The notes under the pieces are model-generated. The model did no database searches and was not told the origin of the DNA. It worked only from the letters and a program-made list of their open reading frames with translations. Shown one piece after another: positions 35,046-41,659 of a stretch of DNA of 64,000 nucleotides. Every line of letters starts with the position of its first letter. Position 1 is the first letter of the stretch. The DNA is from an uncultured Prevotella sp. (GTDB lineage Bacteria > Bacteroidota > Bacteroidia > Bacteroidales > Bacteroidaceae): positions 29,041 through 93,040 of the forward strand of contig URCI01000007.1 of the NCBI GenBank assembly GCA_900546345.1, read 5' to 3'. The position numbers and the translations under genes were made by a program.

Positions 35046-35665
35046 GGTTGTTCTCCTTTGATATGGTTTTCGTTTTTCACTTCGTATTTCTCTTCGTAGA
35101 TCATCTTCAACAACTTGAGTCCCGTCTGGGTCTTGAAGATGTTTTTGCGTGCGGCCTCGATGCCGTGCTGCGAGATATGGTCTTCGTAGAGGTTGACGAG
35201 GAAGTCGGCTTCGACCAAGATCTGGTAGTCGGGCGCATCGATATGCTTGTAGGTGTGATGGTGCGCGATGAGCCAGCAGATGCGCTCGATGTCGGCTTCG
35301 TCGTAGTGCATCGACTCGAGGATGGCACGCGCCGGCGCCGGTCCTTCCTGCTCCTGATACTTTCCGTTGCTGCTGCCGTATTTCGCCTCAGCGGGATGGA
35401 TGCCGATGTCGTGCAGTACGGCTGTCGACTCTAGGACAAACAGTGTATGGGCGTCCAGTCCTTCGGCGCGGCCGATGAGCTGGGCGAAACGGTGTACCTT
35501 CAGCAGATGTTGTATGCGCATGGGATCACCCTTGTCGAAGTCGATGATGCGGAGAGTGAGGGCATCGATAGCAGCCTCACCCCCTTGCCCCTCTCCCAAG
35601 GAGAGGGGAGTAGTTACAGGGTTAAACGGTATATTGTCCGGCTCTATAGTACTGTGTTTCTTCAT
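35039..35665 (-). CDS. HD-domain phosphohydrolase with a repeat-encoded N-terminal insert
   Basis: The 208-residue protein has the HD metal-binding pattern: KVHRFAQLIG, LHDIGIHPAEA and AHHHTYKHIDAP, with ILVEADFLVNLYED at the end. It resembles small cytosolic HD phosphohydrolases; substrate unknown. Residues about 19-31 (TPLSLGEGQGGEA) are the translation of the dispersed GC-rich repeat at 35573-35613. No in-frame start exists between that repeat and Met49 in DPMRIQH, and starting at Met49 would cut into the conserved region, so the repeat is probably part of the expressed protein. It overlaps crcB. Confidence 0.8.
   Translation of the reverse strand: MKKHSTIEPDNIPFNPVTTPLSLGEGQGGEAAIDALTLRIIDFDKGDPMRIQHLLKVHRFAQLIGRAEGLDAHTLFVLESTAVLHDIGIHPAEAKYGSSNGKYQEQEGPAPARAILESMHYDEADIERICWLIAHHHTYKHIDAPDYQILVEADFLVNLYEDHISQHGIEAARKNIFKTQTGLKLLKMIYEEKYEVKNENHIKGEQPC
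35573..35613. repeat. GC-rich hairpin repeat, copy 5, within a coding region
   Basis: CAGCCTCACCCCCTTGCCCC followed by TCTCCCAAGGAGAGGGGAG. On the minus strand it is read as PLSLGEGQGGEA near the N-terminus of the HD-domain protein. Confidence 0.75.
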
Positions 35666-35847
35666 AACTGTGTTTCCTCATTCAATATTATGTTATGGCT
35701 TTCTATGATGTTGTGCCTTACTATTGATGTTGTTGCGTCCTATAATGATAACGATATTGTTGTGCATCTATCATCATTATATTAATTATATTACTTCTTT
35801 AATAATACACTCCTTGCATCTTCCTACCACATTCATCACTTGAAGGT

Positions 35848-35890
35848 AATCACTCCCCTCTCCCTTGGAGAGGGGCAAGGGGGTGAGGCT
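35848..35890. repeat. GC-rich hairpin repeat, copy 6
   Basis: AATCACTCCCCTCTCCCTTG and GAGAGGGGCAAGGGGGTGAG form an inverted repeat of the same family, in the opposite orientation to copy 5 and only 235 bases away. It lies just after the stop of the GNAT-nitrilase gene. The rest of 35666-35917 is AT-rich and holds no gene. Confidence 0.7.
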
Positions 35891-35917
35891 GTAGTCGTTG
35901 AGGATCATTATATAACG

Positions 35918-37450
35918 CTACTTTTTCACTTTCACGTCATACAGATCTGTGCGCCGGTCGAGCAGGTTACGCACCGAGCCGTAGGTATGGAGCTGGTTGA
36001 GGCGGGTAAGGTCTACGTCTGCCACAAGGATCATCTCGGTGTTGGGAGTTGCTTCTGCGCGGCGTCCGTCGTTGGGGAAGGGGAAGTCGCAGGGTGTGAA
36101 CACAGCGCTTTGGGCATACTGGATGTCCATGTTGTGCACACGCGGCAGGTTGCCCACGCTACCGGCAATAGCCACATAGCACTCGTTTTCGATGGCGCGC
36201 GCCTGTGCGCAGATGCGCACGCGGGCATAAGCGTTCTGCGTGTCCGTCATAAACGGCACGAAGAGAATCTGCATACCCTGTGCGGCCAACAGACGCGAGA
36301 GCTCCGGGAACTCCACGTCGTAGCAGATCACCACGCCAATCTTTCCGCAGTCGGTGTCAAAGGTGCGGATGGTGTTGCCGCCATTCAGTCCCCAGCACTT
36401 CACCTCGTCGGGTGTGACGTGGATCTTCTCGTACATCTCGTCGGTGCCATCGCGGCGGATGAGGAAGCCGACATTATAGAGTCCTCCGTCGTCCTTGACG
36501 TAGGGCATGGAGCCCGTGATGATGTTGATGTTGTAGCTGATGGCGAGCTCGCGGAAGCGGTCGCGGATCTTGTCGGTGTATTTTGCCAAGGCGCGTATCG
36601 ACTCTGCTTCGCCGAGATCGTTGTAGCGGGCCATGAGGGGAGCATTGAAATATTCCGGGAAGAGGATGAAGTCGCTTTTATAGTCCGACACCGAGTCTAC
36701 GAAGAACTCCACCTGCTCAAAGAGTTCGTCGATGCTGTTGTAGGGACGCATCTGCCACTGCACCATGCCGATGCGCACGGTAGGCTTGCGCTCCACTTTC
36801 TGGTCGCGCTTGGGCTCGTAGTAGATATTGTCCCACTGTAGCAGGCAGGCGTTGTGCTTTGACTCCTCGTCGTTGGGCAGATAGTTGCGGATGATGCGGC
36901 GCACGTGGAAGTCGTTGCTCAACTGGAAGTTCAGCACCGGGTCGTATATCTCGCGCGAGCGTACCTTTTCGATATACTCTTTCGGTCGCATCGTGTCGGC
37001 GTATTTGTGGTAGTTGGGAATACGCCCGCCAAACATGATGGCTTTGAGGTTGAGTTTCTCGCAGAGCTCCTTACGATATTCATACATGCGCCGTCCGAGT
37101 CTGAGCCCACGGTAGTCGGGATGGATAAACACCTCAATGCCGTAAAGGATGTTGCCGTTGGGGTTATGGGTGTTGAAGGTCTCGTTGCCTGTCACCTGCG
37201 CATAGGTGTGGTCACCCTTGACCATGTCGTAGTCGACGATGATGCTGAGGGCACATCCGACAATCTTTCCGTCGGCGATCACGACCACCTGTCCCTCAGG
37301 GAAGATCGTGATCAGTTTTTTGATCTGAGCATGCGTCCAGAACTCATCGCTGTCACCGTAGATGCGCTTAAAAGAGCCGGCCAGCTGGTCATAGTCTTCC
37401 ATGCGCAGCGTGCGCAGCTCCACTTTGTTGATTTGATGTGTCGTTTCCAT
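35918..37450 (-). CDS. GNAT acetyltransferase-nitrilase (carbon-nitrogen hydrolase) fusion
   Basis: The ATG at 37450 follows a well-placed promoter and gives 510 residues. The N-terminal 190 residues are a GNAT domain (VFIHPDYRGLRLGRRMYEYR binds acetyl-CoA). After a linker, residues about 225-505 form a nitrilase-type amidohydrolase with its Glu-Lys-Cys triad: FILFPEYFNAP (near 263), YEKIHVTP (near 339) and VVICYDVEFPE (near 375). Such fusions are known in several phyla (for example Bacillus YhcX type); the substrate is not known, but an amide or acyl-amine is expected. The product is cytosolic. It appears monocistronic. Confidence 0.9.
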   Translation of the reverse strand: METTHQINKVELRTLRMEDYDQLAGSFKRIYGDSDEFWTHAQIKKLITIFPEGQVVVIADGKIVGCALSIIVDYDMVKGDHTYAQVTGNETFNTHNPNGNILYGIEVFIHPDYRGLRLGRRMYEYRKELCEKLNLKAIMFGGRIPNYHKYADTMRPKEYIEKVRSREIYDPVLNFQLSNDFHVRRIIRNYLPNDEESKHNACLLQWDNIYYEPKRDQKVERKPTVRIGMVQWQMRPYNSIDELFEQVEFFVDSVSDYKSDFILFPEYFNAPLMARYNDLGEAESIRALAKYTDKIRDRFRELAISYNINIITGSMPYVKDDGGLYNVGFLIRRDGTDEMYEKIHVTPDEVKCWGLNGGNTIRTFDTDCGKIGVVICYDVEFPELSRLLAAQGMQILFVPFMTDTQNAYARVRICAQARAIENECYVAIAGSVGNLPRVHNMDIQYAQSAVFTPCDFPFPNDGRRAEATPNTEMILVADVDLTRLNQLHTYGSVRNLLDRRTDLYDVKVKK

Positions 37451-37467
37451 GTTGTTGGAGTTTGGTG

Positions 37468-37498
37468 CAAATGTACACCATTTCCACGAATTATGCAA
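37468..37498 (-). promoter_or_regulatory. Promoter of the GNAT-nitrilase gene
   Basis: TTG (37498-37496), exactly 20 bases, then TACATTTG (37475-37468) on the minus strand: a full match to the Bacteroidetes -33/-7 consensus. The leader is about ten bases, which confirms the ATG at 37450. Confidence 0.85.
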
Positions 37499-37524
37499 GA
37501 CAAGACTTACCAAATTCACGGAAT

Positions 37525-37563
37525 AGGGCAAAAGTGATGATATTGGTCACTTTTGCCCTTTTT
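37525..37563. terminator. Hairpin after cydB
   Basis: AGGGCAAAAGTGA and TCACTTTTGCCCT form a perfect 13-pair stem. The T-run follows on the plus strand, while the gene that needs a terminator (cydB) is on the minus strand, so it may act as a bidirectional or simple mRNA-end hairpin. Confidence 0.6.
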
Positions 37564-37586
37564 GCGTTTTCTCTTGCGTGTGGATG

Positions 37587-38735
37587 TCAATACGCCTCGC
37601 TCTCTTCGTCCTTCACTTCCTCGACGGTGAGTTTCTTATGGTCCATGGCATGCCAGCAATAGGCGATATAGGCCAAAACAAAGGGAATGAGCAAGGAGAC
37701 ATAGAACATGGTTTTGAGCGTGAACAGACTGCTGCAACTGTTGGCAATCGTCAGCGAGCTCTGCAGGTCAGCGTTGGAGGGATAGTAGGCCGTGTTGTTC
37801 CATCCTGCCATCAGGAAGAGAACGAGGACAACGAGCACCGTGCCGATGCCGGCAGGCCAGATGCCGCGCGCGTAGTCAGCCTTCATCCATGTGAGGAGGA
37901 TGCCGTAGAGCAGGGCTGCCACGCCGATGATCAGCACGATAGCCAACGGCCACATCGTCAGCAGGTTGCTGAGATATTTCCCCGACACCATGCTCACCAC
38001 GCCCGTGCCGGCGTCGTAGGCAAAGCCGTCCTTGACAAGCAGACGCACGAAGAAGGCGAGGAAGAACACGAGGAAGAGCACCGTGTTGGGCAGCAGTTTG
38101 CTGCGGCAGCGCTCGCGCAGCGTTGCCTCGTCGATGTTGTTGCGCATGTAGAGCAGCCCCAGGATGCGGGCCAGAAAGAGCACGGCCAGGCCGAGCACCA
38201 CGTTCCATGGGTCGAGGAGCGCATCGAGTCCGCACGAGGCGTTGGCCCAGTGGCTGATGACAGGTTGCGAGAGCGCCGTGACGTTGGCCTTGTCGACGAC
38301 GAAGTTGCTGCCGTCGAAGAAGGTGGCAACCGCACCGCCAAGGAGCAGCGGGCCGACGATGCCGTTGATGATCAGACATATCTGGAACGTGCGGGGGCCA
38401 AGGAAATTCCCGAGTTTGTTTTGAAACTCATAGCTGACGGCCTGGACAACAAACGAGAAGAGGATGATCATCCACAGCCAGTAGGCACCGCCAAAACTGG
38501 TACTGTAGAACAGGGGGAAGGCGGCGAAGAAGGCACCGCCAAAGGTGACGAGTGTGGTGAAGGTGAACTCCCATTTACGGCCGGTGGAGTTGAGCACCAG
38601 CCGGCGCTCTTCCGGTGTCTTTCCCAATTCAAAGATGAGTGTGTTGGCTCCCTGTACAAAGAGCAGGAAGACAAGCAGGGCTCCCAAAAGTGAGATCAGG
38701 AACCACCAATAATGCTGAAGAAATGTATATGACAT
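37587..38735 (-). CDS. cydB: Cytochrome bd ubiquinol oxidase subunit II
   Basis: The 382-residue membrane protein has the CydB pattern: LQHYWWFLISLLGALLVFLL at the N-terminus, then VLNSTGRKWEFTFTTLVTFG, FFAAFPLFYSTSFGGAYW, and about eight to nine membrane helices. With CydA it forms the high-affinity bd oxidase that reduces oxygen to water at low oxygen and protects anaerobes from oxygen. It starts 33 bases after cydA ends, in one operon with the DUF4492 gene. Confidence 0.95.
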   Translation of the reverse strand: MSYTFLQHYWWFLISLLGALLVFLLFVQGANTLIFELGKTPEERRLVLNSTGRKWEFTFTTLVTFGGAFFAAFPLFYSTSFGGAYWLWMIILFSFVVQAVSYEFQNKLGNFLGPRTFQICLIINGIVGPLLLGGAVATFFDGSNFVVDKANVTALSQPVISHWANASCGLDALLDPWNVVLGLAVLFLARILGLLYMRNNIDEATLRERCRSKLLPNTVLFLVFFLAFFVRLLVKDGFAYDAGTGVVSMVSGKYLSNLLTMWPLAIVLIIGVAALLYGILLTWMKADYARGIWPAGIGTVLVVLVLFLMAGWNNTAYYPSNADLQSSLTIANSCSSLFTLKTMFYVSLLIPFVLAYIAYCWHAMDHKKLTVEEVKDEESEAY

Positions 38736-38768
38736 GGCTGTTGGATTCTAGGGTTGTTGCAATCGGAT

Positions 38769-40349
38769 TTACTCGAAGTGGTAGTTCTTGATCTGTTTGC
38801 ACAGAATGCTGATCTCCACGGCGAGCATCGTGGTGAAGAGAAAGAGGAAGACGAAGAATGTCGTGGCAATGCTGGCGGTTGACACTCCGGAGACGGCGGC
38901 ACCCACGGGCAGCATGTCCTGGATGGTCCACGGCTGTCGGCCTACCTCGGCAACGACCCATCCTGCCTCGGAGCCGATATAGGCCAGCGGCAACATGACG
39001 ATGGCGATGATGAGCAGCCAGCGTGGCTTGGTGATGTCGAGCCGGTAGATATAGTGGAGCACGACAAGGAAGAACAGGATAAACAGGCAGCCGATGCCCA
39101 CCATCGTGCGGAAGGCAAAGAAGCTGATCGGGATGTTGGGTACGAGATGATGCACGTCCTTGATATAGCCATAGCCGAAGTAGGGCATGTCGGCCTTGAG
39201 CTGCGGCAAGAGTTGCTGTGCCTTTGCCTTGGCGGCAGCAGTGTCGCCCTTGCCTGCCTTGGCGGTGGTCATCAGTTGCCGGTATTGTGCCAGGTTGGCG
39301 ATGGCACGCCGTCCGCGCATCATCTTTTCTTTTGCCGAGGGCTCCTTGCTGCCGTCGGGACGGGTGAAGCCGCGCAGGAGATCGTTCACGCCGGGCACGT
39401 AGCCGTCGGCATGATGGGTGGCGAGCAGCGAGAGCATCTGGGGCACAGCGATGCGGTAGGGCGGCTCCACCTCGCTCTCATAGTCGGGTTGAGAGAAGGG
39501 GCCGGGCAGGGCGACGACGCTGAGGCCCTGGTGTGTGCCACCATTATAGAGTCCTTCCATGGCGGCGAGCTTCATGGGCTGAGTCTGAGCGACCATATAG
39601 GCCGAGTTGTCACCCGTGAAGGCACCGAGCAGCGCAGCGACGAGACCGACGAGGGCACCAATCTTGATGCTTTGCCGGGCCAACTGTGTGTTGCGGCGCT
39701 TGAGCAGATACCAGGCGCTGACGGCCACGGTGAAGGCGGCACCGATGATCCACGATGTGGTCACCGTGTGGCAGAACTTATCCACGGCAAAGGGTGAGAG
39801 GGCCACGTCGGCAAACGATGTCATCTCGAAGCGCATGGTGTCGGGATTGAATTCCTGCCCCACGGGGTATTGCATCCAGGCGTTGGCCACCAGGATCCAC
39901 CAGGCCGAGATCGTCGCGCCCAAGCCCGTGAGCCAGGTGGAGGCCAAGTGAAAACCACGTGACACCTTGTTCCAGCCAAAGAACATCACAGCCACGAAGG
40001 TGCTCTCCATGAAGAAGGCGACGATGCCCTCGATGGCGAGCGGCGCGCCAAAGATGTCGCCGACCATCCACGAATAGTTGCTCCAGTTGGTGCCGAACTC
40101 AAACTCCAGTATGATGCCGGTGGCCACGCCCATGGCGAAGTTCACGCCGAAAAGGCGTTGCCAGAAGCGGGCGGCTTCCTTCCAAAAAGGTTTCCCGGTG
40201 CGATAATAGCAGGTCTCCACGATGCCCATGATGAGCGCCAGTCCCAGTGTGAGCGGCACGAAGAGCCAGTGATAGATGGCCGTCAAGGCAAACTGCGCCC
40301 TCGCCCAGTCCACCGTTCCGGATGTGATGTCTAATAGGAGATTTGTCAT
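38769..40349 (-). CDS. cydA: Cytochrome bd ubiquinol oxidase subunit I
   Basis: The 526-residue protein shows CydA hallmarks: ARAQFALTAIYHWLFVPLTL with the haem ligand His27, NFAMGVATGIILEFEFGTNW, and the late GWVVAEVGRQPWTIQ near the quinol site. It carries the haems and the quinol-oxidising site of the bd oxidase in the inner membrane. The length is typical for Bacteroidetes. It lies 26 bases after the small DUF4492 gene. Confidence 0.96.
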   Translation of the reverse strand: MTNLLLDITSGTVDWARAQFALTAIYHWLFVPLTLGLALIMGIVETCYYRTGKPFWKEAARFWQRLFGVNFAMGVATGIILEFEFGTNWSNYSWMVGDIFGAPLAIEGIVAFFMESTFVAVMFFGWNKVSRGFHLASTWLTGLGATISAWWILVANAWMQYPVGQEFNPDTMRFEMTSFADVALSPFAVDKFCHTVTTSWIIGAAFTVAVSAWYLLKRRNTQLARQSIKIGALVGLVAALLGAFTGDNSAYMVAQTQPMKLAAMEGLYNGGTHQGLSVVALPGPFSQPDYESEVEPPYRIAVPQMLSLLATHHADGYVPGVNDLLRGFTRPDGSKEPSAKEKMMRGRRAIANLAQYRQLMTTAKAGKGDTAAAKAKAQQLLPQLKADMPYFGYGYIKDVHHLVPNIPISFFAFRTMVGIGCLFILFFLVVLHYIYRLDITKPRWLLIIAIVMLPLAYIGSEAGWVVAEVGRQPWTIQDMLPVGAAVSGVSTASIATTFFVFLFLFTTMLAVEISILCKQIKNYHFE

Positions 40350-40375
40350 TGTGTTGCTGTTAAATGGTTAATGGG

Positions 40376-40600
40376 TTATTTTTTTAATATCTGTGAAGAC
40401 ACGAAGTCTGCTTCCTGCCCTTTCTGTGCGTGCTCATGGATGTAGTTGGGAAAGAAGAACAGTTTGAGCACGGCAAAGATGATGAAGAGCTTGATGAGTA
40501 TCACAGCCCACAGCGTGCGTCCGACGGTCATGCTTCGGAAGCCATCGTAGTAGAGGTGCCATACCGAGGAGGCGATGTGTTTGAGTCGTGTTGTTGTCAT
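40376..40600 (-). CDS. DUF4492 small membrane protein upstream of cydAB
   Basis: The 74-residue protein has one membrane helix (LWAVILIKLFIIFAVLKLFFF) after an amphipathic start (YDGFRSMTVGRTLW) and a polar C-terminus. This is the DUF4492 family, whose genes precede cydA in Bacteroidetes and some other phyla. By position and size it is a candidate accessory subunit of bd oxidase, like CydX/CydS in other bacteria (inference). It is the first gene of the operon. Confidence 0.85.
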   Translation of the reverse strand: MTTTRLKHIASSVWHLYYDGFRSMTVGRTLWAVILIKLFIIFAVLKLFFFPNYIHEHAQKGQEADFVSSQILKK

Positions 40601-40637
40601 CAGTGAAATTTTAGTCCTTAGGAAGGTTTACTGTTGG

Positions 40638-40668
40638 CAAATATACGATAAAAAATCTAAAGGTGCAA
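40638..40668 (-). promoter_or_regulatory. Promoter of the DUF4492-cydAB operon
   Basis: TTG (40668-40666), exactly 20 bases, then TATATTTG (40645-40638) on the minus strand, a full match to the Bacteroidetes consensus. The leader is about 30 bases. Confidence 0.85.
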
Positions 40669-40894
40669 GGGAAGTCGTGCAAAAAAAATAAGATTGTAAC
40701 ATTAACTGATCATTTTCCGCCCTTGATACGGCGATTTTTTCGACCAAGTCCTCCCTCGGCCGGATTTTCGCGATTTTTATCGTGTTTACTGAAACCGCTG
40801 ATATGTAGGAAGTTGTGATTTTGACATAAGGTTTAAACACTGAAAAAGGGTTGCGAAGGCCGTCATTTCTTTGTCTTTTGCCGGTCAAACAATT

Positions 40895-41025
40895 GAGATG
40901 ACCTGAAGAAAACAGTAAGATGAGCTGAAGAAACCATTGAGATGACACGATAAAACCAATGAGATGACGCAAAGAAACCAATGAGATGACAGGACAAAAA
41001 ACAGAGATGAGCATGGAATGACGGT
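40895..41025 (+). repeat. 22-bp tandem array, locus B (core GAGATGAC)
   Basis: Units start at 40895, 40917, 40939, 40961, 40983 and 41004: spacing 22, 22, 22, 22 and 21. Three consecutive units (40939, 40961, 40983) begin with an exact GAGATGAC; tails are A-rich, ending ACCAAT or ACCATT in the best units. The last unit runs into the long hairpin. Confidence 0.9.
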
Positions 41026-41053
41026 TTGAACGCCATTTCATACTCATCTCTGT
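41001..41053. other. Long hairpin at the end of array B
   Basis: ACAGAGATGAG at the left and CTCATCTCTGT at the right pair perfectly, and the stem continues inward (ATGGAATG against CATTTCAT) with few mismatches. The stem itself contains the repeat core GAGATGAG. It has no clear T-run. Confidence 0.75.
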
Positions 41054-41195
41054 GCGCTAGAATGAAAGTGCGCAGTGATGCACTTTTGTCAAGGAAATTA
41101 CGGTGTAATCCTTTGCGGAACAAGCCTGCCGGTCCGGACGGCTGTCTGCACACCGGCGGCCGATATGCGCTTCAGCGCAAAGTGTTGGTGACGGA

Positions 41196-41648
41196 TCACC
41201 TGAGTTTCCGGCCCTCAAATTTCTCGATGGCCTCCACCCAGTCGGGCCACATCTCCACGGCCTCGTTGGTTTCCAGGTCATAGGCCACCATGATCGTCTT
41301 GCCCACGCACTTCACCTCGTGTGAGTCGGTGTCGATGAGGCGCTGGACGAGCTGGAAGCTCTTATGGCCAATGTGGGTGATCGCTGTCTCCACGGCCACG
41401 TGATCCCCGATATGGACCTGCGAGAGGAAGTCTGCATCGACATGCACGGTGACAATGGCGTGACGCTGGTCGATTTTCGTGTCGTGTATGTTGGCGAAGT
41501 AATCCATCTTGGCCATGTCGTAGTATTGGAAGTAGAGCGTGTTGTTGATGTGTCCGAACTGATCGGCATCGTTCCATCTCAGCTGTATGGGCAGAGCGTG
41601 ATGAAACACCACGCTTTCCTGTTCTTTCTGATCTTCTGTTTCTTTCAT
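41196..41648 (-). CDS. Acyl-CoA thioesterase, 4HBT hotdog family
   Basis: The 150-residue protein has the 4HBT pattern LRWNDADQFGHINNTLYFQYYD, in which the Asp of ADQFGH lies at the active site, followed by VDADFLSQVHIGDHVAVETA. Such proteins hydrolyse acyl-CoA or acyl-ACP thioesters; chain preference is unknown. It starts 11 bases after the S9 peptidase gene stops, so the two are likely co-transcribed. Confidence 0.88.
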   Translation of the reverse strand: MKETEDQKEQESVVFHHALPIQLRWNDADQFGHINNTLYFQYYDMAKMDYFANIHDTKIDQRHAIVTVHVDADFLSQVHIGDHVAVETAITHIGHKSFQLVQRLIDTDSHEVKCVGKTIMVAYDLETNEAVEMWPDWVEAIEKFEGRKLR

Positions 41649-41659
41649 GATCGCTTTAA

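Larger units (their letters stand above)
40601..41195. other. Intergenic region between the thioesterase and cyd operon
   Basis: No gene is seen. It holds the cyd promoter (40638-40668), the 22-bp array (40895-41025), a long hairpin (41001-41053) and two smaller hairpins near 41125 (CCGGTCCGGACGG) and 41166 (TGCGCTTCAGCGCA), which could end thioesterase transcripts. Confidence 0.6.

Noticed and set aside
40895..41025. CRISPR array
   Set aside because: Units are contiguous 22-base repeats with drifting sequence; there are no unique spacers of constant length and no cas genes in the window.
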